Positions 1 to 11,106 of a stretch of DNA of 64,000 nucleotides are shown here, piece after piece. Both the position numbers and the translations under genes were made by a program. Source of the DNA: Cycas panzhihuaensis (Eukaryota > Cycadophyta); contig CM041465.1 of NCBI GenBank assembly GCA_023213395.1, forward strand, positions 66,223,741 through 66,287,740. Direction: 5' to 3'. Each line of letters opens with the position of its first letter. The first letter of the stretch is position 1. The notes beneath the pieces are model-generated. The model searched no databases, was not told the origin of the DNA, and worked only from the letters and a program-made list of their open reading frames with translations.

Positions 1-120
1 CGTAAGAACCCTAAGTGACCTGCTGTTGGAGAGGCATGTGCATCATGTAAAATTTGCTCCTTAAGGCTAGAGTGAGGGCATATATATATTCGATTCTTAT
101 ACCAGAGAATATTTGAAGAC
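1..120 (-). pseudogene. pol: E1 integrase, N-terminal zinc-binding start (cut by window edge)
   Basis: Minus-strand translation ends at the window edge with HDAHASPTAGHLGFL, which matches the first half of the HHCC zinc-binding module at the start of Ty3/gypsy integrases. The two cysteines and the catalytic core would lie to the left of position 1. Nothing can be said about activity. Confidence 0.6.
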
Positions 121-189
121 CATGTATAATGGGTTGAATGCCCTACTCCCACTTGAAGGTCTTGAATGATCTGCTTTGTAAAGGAGTCT

Positions 190-660
190 TCATCCCATTC
201 TTGCTTGGCGACTGCTATCCAAGAGGGATTGACTATTGTGATAGAATATAGTGCAGAGCCTTCTTCCTTACGAGATAAAGCATCAGCAGCTATATTATCC
301 TTGCCTTTTTTATATATTATTTCAAAGTCAAAAGCTTGCATTTTGGTGACCCATTTTTGTTGTTCCTCAGATGATGTCCTTTGAGATAGAAAATATTTTA
401 AGCTATCATGGCCTGTTTTAATTTGGAAATGTGTTCCTAATAAATATTATCGCCATTTCCTAACTGCATGAAGAATTGCTAACATCTCCTTCTCATAGGT
501 GGACTTGACTTGTTCCTTGAGTGTAAGTTGACGACTTTCAAAAGCCAAAGGTTTTCCTTCTTGCATTAAGACTGCTCCAATGCCTTGCCCTGATGCATCA
601 CATTCAATGGCGAAGGTCTTTGTAAAGTCTGGTGTTGCAAGGACTGGTGTGGTAGTTAAA
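190..660 (-). pseudogene. pol: E1 RNase H domain
   Basis: This follows the reverse transcriptase in the same frame. It contains FAIECDASGQGIGAVLM with the first catalytic Asp, then YEKEMLAILHAV with the catalytic Glu, and further on KDNIAADALSR near 280 with the last Asp. It would degrade the RNA strand of the RNA/DNA hybrid during reverse transcription. The frame is open from 1088 to 447, then broken near 447, and readable again below. The motifs make the family call firm; the decay makes function unlikely. Confidence 0.8.
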
Positions 661-669
661 GCCAGCTTT

Positions 670-1367
670 AGGTGTTCAAATGCTTCAGAGACATTATCAT
701 TCCAATGAAAAGAATCCTTTTTTAACAAATTGATTAAAGGGGAAGCAATCCTTGCATAGCCTTGAACAAACTTTCGATAATATCCTGTGATTCCTAAGAA
801 TCCACGAAGGCCCTTGATGTTTTTAGGTTTAGGCCAGTTTGCGATAACTGCTATTTTCCTAGGATTTACCTTGACTCCTTCTTGAGAGATGATATGGCCC
901 AAATATTCTATTTCTGTTTGCCCAAATTGACAGTTTGATTTTTTTGCATAAAGCTGGTTGTCTGCAAGCACCTGTAATGCCTTATCAACATGCTGAACAT
1001 GGTCTTCCCCTGTATGACTAAAGATCAAAATGTCATCAAAAAAGACTAATATGAACTTCCTTAAGTAAGGTCGAAAGATTTTATTCATGAGTCCTTAGAA
1101 GGTGGATGGAGCATTAGCTAAGCCAAATGGCATGACTAAAAATTCATAGTGACCTTCATGTGTACGAAATGCAGTTTTATGAACATCCTCTGCTTTGATC
1201 CTGATTTGATGGTATCCTAACTGTAAGTCCAATGATATGAAGAACATTGCTCCATGGAGTTCATCAATGACTGGTATAGGAAATTTATCCTTGATGGTTA
1301 TCTTATTGAGCTCGCGGTAGTCTATACATATGCGAAATGAGCCATCCTTTTTTCTTACTAAGATCAC
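670..1367 (-). pseudogene. pol: E1 reverse transcriptase
   Basis: The RT palm and fingers can be read in one frame: [15 protein letters not shown], then [15 protein letters not shown] with the first catalytic Asp, [12 protein letters not shown], and FFDDILIFS with the paired catalytic Asp. The connection segment GLRGFLGITGYYRKF closes the domain near 770. A TAA at 1095-1097 sits directly after APSTF, where relatives have Gln, so one C-to-T change explains the stop. Upstream to about 1680 the frame is more degraded. The enzyme would copy the element RNA into DNA. Confidence 0.88.
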
Positions 1368-1681
1368 CGGGGCAGAAAAAGTGCTTTTACTTTCCCTAAT
1401 AATACCAAAGATTAAGGAGTTCTTGAACTAGTCGCTCAATTTCATTCTTTTCTTTGGTAGGGATACCTGTATGGTCGAATACAAGGAGGATTACTTCCAA
1501 CTACCGGTCAATGCTATGATCTTGGTCACGTCTTTGGGGAAGACCTTGAGGAATATCTTGAAAGACACAGTTATGGCGGTGAAGTACCAATTTTAAGTCA
1601 TTTGGTATACCATCATCTTGGAGAATGTCCCTTACATTGGAAGTTCTTAACCTTCTAGAGCATAATATTTGGCAATGATTC

Positions 1682-2100
1682 CTATACCACCCTTTTAATA
1701 AGCCCTCCATACGGTGTGGTGATGATTTGGGTCGGTGGAGGAATGATCCCATTCAATTGATAGTCAATTCCTTCAGAAGTAAATCGGATGAAGAGCTCCT
1801 GCATATTTAGTTGAATGGTCCCTAGTGGTTTGAGCCATTGTACCCCTAATACAACATCAACTCCTCCAACAGGAATGGCATACATAGAAGTGGAGAGGTG
1901 ATAGTCACCCAGTTGCAACTTGATATTGTGACATTTTCCCCCACAAGCGAGTGTCCCTCCATTAGCCACCATAACCTAAAAGTTTTTGACAGGATATGGA
2001 AAATAATTGAGTTCTTCAGCAAGTTTCTAATTAATGAAATTATGGGTACTCCCAGAATCTATGAGGACAACCACCTTCCTTTTCTTAATGTACCCAATAA
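1682..2100 (-). pseudogene. pol: E1 aspartic protease
   Basis: The retroviral-type protease active site reads VVVLIDSGSTHNFIN near 2070-2027, followed by YAIPVGGVDVVLGVQWL, the usual second conserved block of plant Ty3/gypsy proteases. It would cleave the Gag-Pol polyprotein. A stop lies between the two blocks near 1975. The domain joins gag upstream with no room for a separate start, so it was part of one polyprotein. Confidence 0.82.
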
Positions 2101-2240
2101 GTTTGAGTGTCTGAGGGGCTGCAATTCCAGCTAGGGCATGCACCGATATAGTAGCAGTATCTTCTTCTTCCTCCTCAGGTGGGTCACAATCATTATTTTC
2201 TGGCTCTAATGAGGCTTCTTCTACTGGTTCCTCATCTTGA

Positions 2241-3145
2241 ACATCCTCAATTATAAATAAGCGTCGTTCAGGACACTTATGGTCTTTATTCCACTTTTGG
2301 TTACAATAAAAACATAACCCTTTCAATCGTTTCTCATCCATCTCTTGGGAAGTCATTCATCGTACACCAGGAACCTGAAATTGTGGTCGCTTTTCTGGAA
2401 ATGTTCGTTAGGGGGGTCGGGATGCCTTATTTTTTGCTTCAATGTGTCGAGCAAAATTAATAGCTGTAGAGATGTTATCAGGTTTTAAGAGTCGCAACTC
2501 ATGTCTGATGTCATCTCATAACCCACCAATGTATAGCTCAAGTAATTTATCCTGACAAAGACCATCAACCCTTGTGGAGAGACATTGGTATTCTGCTGTA
2601 TAAGCTGAAACAGTCCCCTCCTGTCTAACTTTAGCTAACTGGTTAAAGTGGTCCTGATCCCAGGTACTGTCATATTGAGCTATAAGATCTTTGACAAAAC
2701 CCTCCCATTGATAACTAAGCCCACCAATTATTTTCATAACGCATTGGTACCATTGGTAGGGTTCAGTTTCCATGTGTAAAGAAGCAAGAGGGATCTTCTT
2801 ATCTGCTGAAACTTGATGAAGAGAAAAGTATTGTTCCATTTGGGTGATCCAGGTGCGTACATCTGTGCCATTGAACTTCCTAATTTCTACCTTGGGAAGG
2901 AAGTTTGGACGAAAGCGCCTACCATCATTACCTTCATCTTCTTTAGCGAATTGACCCCCACCTATGTGAGTAGTATCATCAAGATCACTCTTTTCTTCCT
3001 TAAGAGGTTTCATGGATGTGAGCTCTAGCATTACTGCTTCAAAATTTTCATTGAAGTCATTCTGGATTTGTAATATATCTTCTCGAAGTTGTGAAACAGC
3101 ATCATTGAAATCTTGGGTCCAACTTGGGTTCATCTTAGGGGCCAT
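2241..3145 (-). pseudogene. gag: E1 Gag with CCHC zinc knuckle
   Basis: The minus-strand ATG at 3145 starts MAPKMNPSWTQDFND. Residues about 75-205 hold the capsid-like block FRPNFLPKVEIRKFNGTD, then WITQMEQYF and QWEGFVKDLIAQYD, typical of the retrotransposon gag family. After a short broken stretch (2515-2357) the zinc knuckle CFYCNQKWNKDHKC follows near 2320-2270. It would form the particle core and bind element RNA. Start choice: first ATG after the leader, and it gives the expected length. Confidence 0.82.
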
Positions 3146-4036
3146 TAGTCCACAAGACCTAAGTTGGAATCTTGGTTGGTAAATGTGACTGAAAAGGATT
3201 TGACGGGGTGTCTATAGACTGTTATCCCCAATATGAGGCAATATGGATTTTTTTTTTTTACTTTTTGCTTTTTCGCTTTTTGCTTTTTGCTTTTTGCTTT
3301 TTTGCTTTTTTGGGCATTGGTTGGCTGACAGACTATGTGCACAAGAACTGATGACAGACTGGCTAGAGACACTCGATTTAACAAATAGATGATGACTGAC
3401 TCACTGACTGACTAAGTGCGCACAACCCACTAATAGACTGACCAAGTACACTAGGTATAGGCTTGTCTAGTTTGTAGGCCCTCCGATATACTTATCCCAG
3501 ACGTAAATAGTATCAACTTACAGAGGTAAACGCTCTACTCTGTAGTTGTACTACCCTGTCTCTAGGGTACATGGAGAGTAACTTCCGGCTAGCAACCGCT
3601 AACTCGGCACTACAAATTGTAGACGGTCAATAGGTTTCCTATGGTTACCTATACTAGGAAGGCCTATCTAGGGGGTCCTCTTATATACCCACAGGTATGT
3701 GGAGGCACAATTCCGTAGCCGAGTTCTGTCTAAGGCTTGATTTAGGAGTGTGATCTCCAGTCCTTCATGCAAGGGATGGAAAAGCCACAATACGCTTAGC
3801 CCAAAATGATAGATCCTCATGATATTTATAGACCCCCGGCACAGGGTCTCTATCTAAATGCAAAAGAGAACTGCCCGGTGGCAGTGTTAGGGTAGCTGCC
3901 CGATTGCAGTGTTATCTACCCCCAAAAAGCAAAGTAACTAAATAGAAATCAAATGAGAATAGGTACTAATGAGAAAAAAATGATGGAAAAAATTGATTAT
4001 TTAGTACCTTGACTCTCCCACAAGGAATAGATCGAC
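3146..4036 (-). other. E1 untranslated leader, with GCTTTTT-type simple repeat at 3245-3312
   Basis: These roughly 890 bases lie between the primer binding site and the gag ATG. No coding frame stands out. A run of units like GCTTTTT (AAAAAGC on the element strand) fills about 3245-3312. The rest shows nothing I can name. Confidence 0.6.
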
Positions 4037-4049
4037 CACTCTGATACCA
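4037..4049 (-). other. E1 primer binding site, initiator tRNA-Met type
   Basis: Read on the minus strand from 4049, the bases are TGGTATCAGAGTGG. TGGTATCAGAG is the standard complement of the 3' end of initiator tRNA-Met used by many plant LTR retrotransposons. It lies right beside the LTR end, which fixes the element orientation. Confidence 0.85.
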
Positions 4050-4432
4050 CTTAGTAGGATACCACTCCTTAATGATAATTGCACACCAATATAATAAGCA
4101 AATAACTCCAAAAGAGCACTTATATTGCAATACACTTCGAGGGGGCAACCTCCCAATTACATGCAAATAACAATGATATTCAAGATATCATACTCTAAGG
4201 ATTACACAAATATATATATGTCTCTATGCTTACTACTCAATCGCCTCCTTATATATGTGGGATATTACATGAATATATATAGTGCTCAAAGACCACTACA
4301 CAACCTTCTACTTATGCATGTGGGATATTAAGAAAAGGGAAGAAGTAGAAGAAATAAAGATATAAGAGAGAGAAGAAGTACAAGATATAAGAGAATATAA
4401 GAGAAGGTAAGTTAGGGGTTGGATCCCTAACA
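4050..4432 (-). repeat. E1 5' LTR
   Basis: On the minus strand the LTR begins TGTTAGGGATCC at 4432 and ends against the primer binding site at about 4050, a length of about 383 bases. The expected terminal CA next to the primer site is not clear, so the inner boundary may be off by a few bases. The partner LTR is outside the window. Confidence 0.65.
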
Positions 4433-6317
4433 CTAGATGTACTATGGCCATGGTAGTGATGTGGTCCCTATAGCACTATTTACATGTTGATCTAACATTA
4501 AGATTTTTCACAACGAGCTCAAGAAGGTAAAGAGAAAAATGGGGAGTAGAGAAGGTTCTCTAGAAATCTTATGGATAATAGTGAAAATGAATTAGAAATT
4601 CTTAAGAAACCCAAATATATTAGATGGCCTTTCCCCCTCATGTAGCTGTTAATTTGCCTCTTGAACCTCTCCTCCTGATTGCATTATTGGCATGACTACC
4701 ATGACATCACTATTATTCTCATTAGTGCTAATAATCCTTCTTATGCCTAGACCCCCATTTTTGTTGCCATTTAATGAACGACATTAATGGCCTTCTACAT
4801 TCCTGAGTGAGTCTTTTTCACCCCTAGATTATCTACCTTATCTCCTATTGGTGTTTATCGTCCACGAGACTGTATCTTCATATTGGTTGTTGATTTAGTG
4901 CCCATTCTAGCCCTTCACTTGTCAAGTACTATTTAGCCCCCATTTTTCTCATTATGTCTATTGCCTTTACAATTTCTTTTATTATTTCCTATGCCTCATT
5001 TGTGCCTTTAGCTTTGTTTTCTATAGCCCTTGATCTCCTTGGAACACATCATTAACTTCTAAGTTCATCATGCCACCTTATTCTTTACCCTACCAAGTTC
5101 TTAGGCACTTTGGATTCTCCTTCTTAAGTATATGTGCCATTTGTATTAAATAATATTCTATCAATTATCATATAATCTCTTCATATTAGTTCCACTTAGA
5201 CTTTAGTTGGGTACATATACAAGTTGGATAGGGAACCTATGATGATTCTTGCATGTCCCCAAATATGATAGATGTCATAGTTCTCCATAATCATTGACTA
5301 GAGGACCCTGCACCATGCATGTCCCATAACTAACACTTAGGGTCATCACATGACTTAGCCTTTTTCCCCTATGATTCAATTTATTTACTAAGTATTGACT
5401 ATTGTTCATTATTTCTATTAAAATATTATTGTTAAAATAATTCTTTAAGCCTTTTCATTACATGATCTACCTCTACACCTACCTTGCACTACCCAAGTGA
5501 TTATATACATAAATTCCCTCTTAAATCTATAAAAATAAAAGGAGGAGAAATAAGCCCAAAAAGGGTACTCACCAAAGAAAAAGAGGAATACACACACACA
5601 CACATGTGTGTGTGTGTGTGTAATAGGGTATGCTCTAAGGGGGTATATTTATTACTAACTTCTTAGTATTTTTAGTAGGTCACATGATGGCCTTATCCCC
5701 ACCTATGATTTGTAGTTTAGATCCAGATAAGTAGGCTATTTGGGACCTTTAGATCTAATTGTTTATACCCAATGTAGTCTCAATTGTGATTAAAAACCAC
5801 TTAACCCAGCTACTACTTTTTGTAAATCCTAGAGAAGTTTATAATTTTGGTATGTGCTCATTCTCAAGGACTAAGAGTTTCTATTATTTTCATCAGATTT
5901 ATGTGCCTACTTCAGCTTCTTCTATTGATCATTGATTTTTACCATCTCCCTTTATTTAGTGACCTTATCCTAAGTCATTATTACATATCCACATGGCATT
6001 GATTATTTACACTAATAGGGGTAGTTGTAGGAATTTGGGGCCTCCTACCACAACCTAGATCATTTAGGATCACCTTGGGTACACCTTCATTTAACCTAGT
6101 GTCTACCTACCAAAAGTCACTAATAATGAATCCATCTATACCATTGTTATAGAGGCTTTGATTAACATACTATGCTTCCACCATGCCTCCATCATCTTGT
6201 ATTGTAATTCCCAGATTATTGTACCTTAGCTCATCTAAGTTTATTGGATCCATTACCCATTATTGAGGTCCTTAGTTACATTTATTTGATCCCTCTTGGT
6301 TCAGTTCTCCTCTATCT
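4433..6317. other. Unassigned AT-rich stretch between E1 and E2
   Basis: No open frame, LTR end or known motif stands out in these 1.9 kb. The plus strand is pyrimidine-rich over long runs. It contains one CA/TG microsatellite (5591-5620). It may be a strongly decayed older transposon or plain intergenic DNA; I cannot decide. Confidence 0.5.
5591..5620. repeat. (CA)7(TG)8 palindromic microsatellite
   Basis: Seven CA units run directly into eight TG units, flanked by TA on both sides, so the tract is self-complementary. Such a tract can form a hairpin or cruciform and is alternating purine-pyrimidine. Confidence 0.95.
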
Positions 6318-6322
6318 ATATT
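6318..6322. repeat. E2 target-site duplication, left (ATATT)
   Basis: ATATT precedes the left LTR and is repeated at 30539-30543 after the right LTR. This marks one copia insertion 24.2 kb long today. Confidence 0.88.
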
Positions 6323-6619
6323 TTAAAAGAGTGGATCTATCCTTCATCTCCATACACTAAACACAAAGGCAAACATGGGAGCAAGAGAGACTTAAGAGAA
6401 AGAAAGTAGCTCTCACAAAATGGGGAGGTAAGAATGAATCTCCTCCAGTGAGCTTTTACTTTTATATTGAGAGAGGAAGCATTAGAGTTAGTAAAATGAA
6501 ATTACACATAATGCACATGAAAGTGCATTTCACTTACGTGATCTAATTTAAAGTTCACTTAAGACCCTTTTTAGAAATAATCAACTAATGTAATGACCTT
6601 GTGACATTAATCCTTTTCA
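6323..6619 (-). repeat. E2 3' LTR
   Basis: It matches 30242-30538 along its whole length with scattered differences. Ends on the plus strand are TTAAAAGAG (the partner has TGAAAAGAG) and CCTTTTCA, giving the inverted terminal pair TGAAAAG/CTTTTCA. The second base of the left end is mutated. Confidence 0.93.
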
Positions 6620-6632
6620 ATCTCCCCCTTAA
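6620..6632 (-). other. E2 polypurine tract
   Basis: On the minus strand TAAGGGGGAGAT lies directly before the 3' LTR. This is the usual place and composition of the plus-strand DNA primer. Confidence 0.8.
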
Positions 6633-7089
6633 TGGTAGAAGGTTATTTCATCCTATTTTATTCTATCCTAGGAGGTCCTTATTTGAGCCTCTTATAAAGC
6701 AAACTACTATGACACTTTTGTGGGAAACCCTCATGGGGAAGAAAACCCACAAATTTTCTAATCTACTAACTTGGCTCAGGCAGCTCTTTAAATGAAGTTA
6801 GATAGCCAATCAATACAATGAATTTTGTAGCTGAAATCTACTGAGTCTCCATATACCATTTAGTCATCCCCCATAGCCTTTCAAGTTTTCACAGGTTCTA
6901 ATTTTCCAAAATGATACAACCCTTATCCTTTCACATCCATAAGGGGTTTTCATAAATGGGATAGAGCATAGACTTACTCTTGTCCTTCCACACCCACAAG
7001 GGGTTTTCACGAATGAGACAAAGTATGATGGTCCTATTGTCATCTCCTTTAATCGGTCAGAGATGGAGCCCCTAAGGTTGAGTTACTTT

Positions 7090-7606
7090 CAGAACTATTC
7101 AAACTTCACCCTCTTCAATGGTTTGGTAAAGATATCAGCCACTTGATCTGCTATGGGGCAGTACTCTAGTTGAATTGTACCATCATGAACTAGTTCTTTA
7201 ATCTCGTGGACTTTTGTATACATATATCTGGTATAATCATGAAATATAGGATTTTTAGCCATATGGATTGTAGATTGATTATCTACATGTAATCTAGTAG
7301 AAGTTGTTTAGGTGGCATTTAATATATTCAATAATTTTCTAAGCTATATCACCTCCTTCTTGTCTTAGAAGCAGTAATATACTCAGCTTCAGCAATTGAG
7401 TCTGCAACTATCTTTTGTTGTCTAAATCTCCATGATATTAGCACTGTTCCAAGAAATGTTATGTGCCCAGATGTAGATCTTCCTGTGTCTTTATCTCCAA
7501 CAAAGTCTGAGTCTCTCTATGCATAAAGTTTAAATTCTGCATTGGGTTTATACAATAGACCATATTTATTGGTTGTCTTTAGGTACCTCAACACTTGTAT
7601 TGCAGC
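7090..7606 (-). pseudogene. pol: E2 copia RNase H
   Basis: Below the RT end, minus-strand reading gives RDSDFVGDKDTGRSTSGH and then ADSIAEAEYITAS around 7430-7350. These are the two hallmark blocks of copia RNase H (DSDWAGD and SSAEAEY in relatives). Several stops interrupt it. The 3' end of pol fades out before the polypurine tract, leaving about 450 bases in which I see nothing more. Confidence 0.75.
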
Positions 7607-8426
7607 TTAACAAGGATTCTGCTTAGGATTTGTCATGAATTTTGTAAGAATGCTAACAGAGTATGTAATATCTAGCCTTGTGTTGGTAGTATAGATGAGA
7701 CCACCCATAAATTGTGTGTAGAGTATTGCATCTGCCTCTCTAATATCACTATCAACTGAGAGTTTAATATTAGGCTCCATAGGTGTATCCACTGCTTGAG
7801 CACCTTCCAACTAAAACTTTGTCAAAAGATCGTTGATATATTTTTCTTGGAAGAGAAAGATTTTTCCATCCTTTTGAGTTACTTCAATTCCCAAGTAATA
7901 TTTCATCAACCCGAGGTCAGATAATTCAAAAGTTTTATTAAGGTCCTTCTTTAGCTGGTTGATTACCTGTTCAATACTCCTCATTATTAGTATGTTATCC
8001 ATAAAGATTAAGAGGTAAGTAACTTTATCATTGTGGTGCTTAATGAATAATGTTGCATTAATATCTTGATAGTCACAAACCTCATATCCAAGTTGCCTCA
8101 TTCTTTCAGACAACTTAGTAAACTAAGCACGAGGGGCTTGCTTTAGCCCATATAAGGACCTTTTGAGCCTATAAACCTTATGCTCCTAACTTACAATCTC
8201 GTATCCTTTTGGTTGAGCCATGTAAATTTCTTCTTTAAGGTCCCCATTGAGAAATGCAGTCTTAACATCAAGTTGGTGGATTTTCTAACACTGTTGAGTA
8301 GCTAAGGCTATAAGAGTTCTGATTGTAGGCCACTTGGTTATAGGAGCAAAGATTTGAGTGTAGTTGATACCTTCCCTTTGCGTAAATCCTTTTGCTACCA
8401 ACCTCACCTTGTGTTTTTCTAGGGTG
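7607..8426 (-). pseudogene. pol: E2 copia reverse transcriptase, C-terminal part
   Basis: The frame continues from the part at 25249-25025 on the other side of E3. It reads EKHKVRLVAKGFTQREGINY (8420 downward), then YGLKQAPRA near 8130, LIFMDNILIM (8000-7960), DLGLMKYYLGIEV, and the end of RT with LDITYSVSILTKFM. Relatives have YVDD at the active site; here MDN replaces the last Asp, so the enzyme would be inactive even apart from the stops at about 8470, 8280 and 7811. Confidence 0.85.
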
Positions 8427-8431
8427 CCATC
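8427..8431. repeat. E3 target-site duplication, left (CCATC)
   Basis: CCATC before the left LTR of E3 is repeated at 25020-25024. The duplicated bases fall in the copia codons for Asp-Gly in a KYRSDG block. Confidence 0.93.
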
Positions 8432-10449
8432 TGATATGCTTCCCACGAGGTGGTTTCCTATGCTTAGCAAGGTGTGACTGTATAGAACTAAGACAGGTTT
8501 TAAGTCATATAGATCAGTAAGGAATCACCATGCAGGGCATTCGTGCGCCAGAGCACAGATTCAAGACCTGTAAAGGTGCCTAATTGCTTCTAGGTGATCC
8601 ATGAGAGGGATGCAAGGCGAGGCCTTAGGGCATCCCAAAAGGTAAGACCCTCCTATCCCTTGGATGGCCGGGAAGAGGAAGAAGGGACCTAATAGGTTGC
8701 ATCTTCTCAAAGAGGGGAGAAGGCAACATGTAAGTAGGTTATGCGTAGTGTGATGTCTACATATAAGCTAGTCAAATGAGTGAGAAACGAGTAGCTTACA
8801 TCCAAGGGAGACTATCTATATGTAACAAAATAACTATGAAGAAAAACAAACACGCAAATACACATATGTGTTCTTTCCCTTTTATCTATTTCCTACGTGT
8901 TCTTAATATGCATACATATGTATAGGAAATAATGCTATAGGAAAAGGGACAAAAGAGAAAGAGAGGAATACCTAGATCTGGTGCTCAAATGAAGCGTTGC
9001 AATCCAGTTGCTTTATGTGCCTTCCCACTCCACTTGTCACATATGTAAGGTCTGCCAGTGATGGTTGCCGTGAGCAGTCAAAGGGGGCTAACTTACCTCC
9101 CCAAAGTATGTGAAAGAAGTATAGCAAAGCAAAGCAACAACAAAGGGAAACAAAAGGAAGCAGCAAACAAGAGACTAACCTGTTAACCAACTAGTCTCCT
9201 GTGTATCTCCACGATCACGAAAACCTGGTAGTCAAACATACAAGTTTCTCCCTCTTAGAAGAGGGGATACAAAGTATATCTAATATATATGCTTAAATAA
9301 AGAAGAATTGAAATCTAACTAAATCAAGACATGTGCATATTATTCCAATGAAAAAGCTCCAAACAGGATTCCAATAAACAACCACTTCAACTAGTACCCA
9401 AAACAAAGGAGTTAGCCTCGAAATGGCTAGCTCACCCATGGAAATACCCACGTGGCCTCGAGGAAGGAGAGATGAACTACAATGATAATATAGGGCAGCA
9501 GGCAAAGAGAGGAAAACCAGCGGGACAACGTGCCATCACACCTAAAGAATGAGGTGTTATGAGTAGTAGATCGTCCAACTGGGATAGGTTGCAGGTTGTG
9601 AACCAATCAAGGAGTGGTTTTGGGGCTTATGAGGTGCCCAAAACTAGCAAATGAGTGGCTAGAACTAGTGTGGCAAGGGGTTGTCAACACTAGTTCAGAT
9701 TTGGGGAGTAGGTTCCCAAGTCCCTGGCCCAACTTCAAGGGAGGCAATAGGTGCAGGGGGAAAGAAAAGAAGGGTTTGGACCCTTGGGGAGAAGGTCTAC
9801 AAGGGGGACTGGCCCCGCCTTTCTCCCTCCACTTTTCTTTGTTTCACCCCCTCTACATAGCCACCTTAAAGTAGGATTGCAAGACAATAAAGGGAAGTAC
9901 TACAGCACTAAAATACAAAGATCTAATGCTAAATAGGTACAGAGTCAAAGAAAGTAAATAAACCAAGCACTTATTCATAAAAAAGGCAAGGAAAGAGCAT
10001 GAGTCTTGAGGCAAATATCTAAGAGTACCTTGTAGCTAAGAATAAGAGTTTGTTTCTACTAGAAAATAGCAGAAAGGACCTACACTTGATAGGATTTGAT
10101 GGCTAGTTTTGGAGGAGAGGCCACTTGTGAGAAATACCACTATGATTTGGGACCTTGAAGCTTTCTTCTTGGAGAATCCTGTGAATGCCCTTCTTGCCAC
10201 CATATGAACCTGCAAAAGGAGGCCCTGAACTACTGGTGCTGAGCTTGAGAAGCAGCAACCACCTCTATAGGAAGAGTAGTAGCTGAAAAGTATGCCTGTT
10301 CTGTAGTGAGTGAAGGAGAGCTGTAGGAGTTGCATCCAAAAAATGAATGAAGAAGAAGAAGAAATGAGTAACTTTTTGGTTTTTAACCCCCATTGACCCT
10401 AAGTGAATGTTGAGAGTCGTGGGGAAGTTGAAATGCATGGGCACCATGT

Positions 10450-10479
10450 GGTAGTTCCGTGAAAAGAGCAGGAACTACC
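10450..10479. other. E3 LTR hairpin next to the 20-bp array
   Basis: GGTAGTTCC and GGAACTACC form a perfect 9-bp stem around a 12-base loop. The same hairpin stands at 24415-24444 (GGTAGTTCT/GGAACTACC), and in E4 at 32584-32613 with GGCAGTTCT/AGAACTGCC. Confidence 0.8.
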
Positions 10480-10510
10480 GCATTAGTTTAAAAAACTTAT
10501 TTAAATAATT

Positions 10511-10590
10511 GTACTACGGTAAACATTGTGGTACCGTGGTGAATGTCGCGGTACCTTGGCGAATATTGCAGTACCACTAAGTTTACAGCG
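10511..10590. repeat. E3 LTR 20-bp-period array, four units
   Basis: Four units of exactly 20 bases start with GTACT, GTACC, GTACC and GTACC and end near GTG, GCG, GCA and GCG. A fifth GTACG start follows. The partner LTR has only two units, at 24476-24515. Confidence 0.9.
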
Positions 10591-11094
10591 GTACGGGCCT
10601 GTAGGCAAAAATCAAGCCAGAAATGAGGTATGGAGCCAAATAAAGAGTAAGTTAGGGCTGAACAACCTGGGAATTGGTGCCTAGGTGATTGACAAGTGGT
10701 CAGGAAAGAGAGACGAGTCTCAACCAGGGATTTCGTTGTACTTGGAAGATGAATCGAAGTATAAATAGGACAATGTCAAAGGCGAAACGCGACTAGCTAA
10801 GGTGCCCCGAGGGGCTGTGGAGATGATGTGGGTGGCTATGTGCCATATGGGGTATAGCACTTGCTGAAGAGTGCCCCCTCTGTGGGTCATCATAGGCTGA
10901 GTGGCGTGCGGCAGGCACATGCAGCGTGATCAAGCAAGAAAGCAGTGCAATCATAAAAATGGCAGGCAAGCATGCGTCAGACAATCTATACTAAACAACC
11001 TTTGTCAAGCAAGAGTAGAGATGGGAGAAAGAACATATACCTGAGCTTACTTGAGTCGATGCATCCCAAGTCCATTCTCAGTAGCTGGGAAACA

Positions 11095-11106
11095 TCGCCT
11101 TTGGCG
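11095..11106 (-). other. E3 polypurine tract (degenerate)
   Basis: The minus strand reads CGCCAAAGGCGA just before the 3' LTR. E4 and E5 have AAGGGGG at the matching place, so this copy has decayed. Confidence 0.55.

Larger units (their letters stand above)
1..4432 (-). mobile_element. E1: Ty3/gypsy chromovirus (Reina-like), 5' part only
   Basis: Reading the minus strand from 4432 down, the order is LTR, primer binding site, a leader of about 890 bases, gag with zinc knuckle, protease, reverse transcriptase, RNase H and the first residues of integrase, where the window ends. Protease-RT-RNase H-integrase order is Ty3/gypsy. The FFDDILIFS reverse transcriptase box, the DSGSTHNFI protease box and the CFYC zinc knuckle fit chromoviruses, nearest by memory to Reina. 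The 3' LTR lies outside the window, so no TSD can be checked. Several in-frame stops show that it is dead. Confidence 0.85.
8432..11094 (-). repeat. E3 3' LTR (2.66 kb)
   Basis: It starts TGATATGCTTCC on the plus strand and ends GGGAAACA. It pairs along its length with 22394-25019. Inside are the cross-family block at about 8527-8590, a hairpin at 10450-10479 and four 20-bp units at 10511-10590. Open frames within it (for example 9614-9874) recur in the partner LTR only because the LTRs are copies. Confidence 0.95.

Noticed and set aside
3245-3312. Lys/Gln-rich frame start made by the GCTTTTT repeat near 3145-3384
   Set aside because: The frame is an artefact of the simple repeat in the E1 leader. 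Gag starts at 3145.
4037-4049. tRNA-like bases at 4037-4049 and 30229-30239
   Set aside because: They are primer binding sites only; no cloverleaf can be folded around them, so no tRNA gene.
9614-9874. Plus-strand frame of 86 codons that is repeated at 23576-23836
   Set aside because: Both lie at the same place in the two LTRs of E3. Similarity follows from LTR duplication, and E4 (31749-32000 region) lacks an open frame, so there is no coding evidence.
10511-10590. Regular short repeats as a possible CRISPR array
   Set aside because: Units are contiguous with no spacers, lie in plant LTRs, and have no cas genes nearby.
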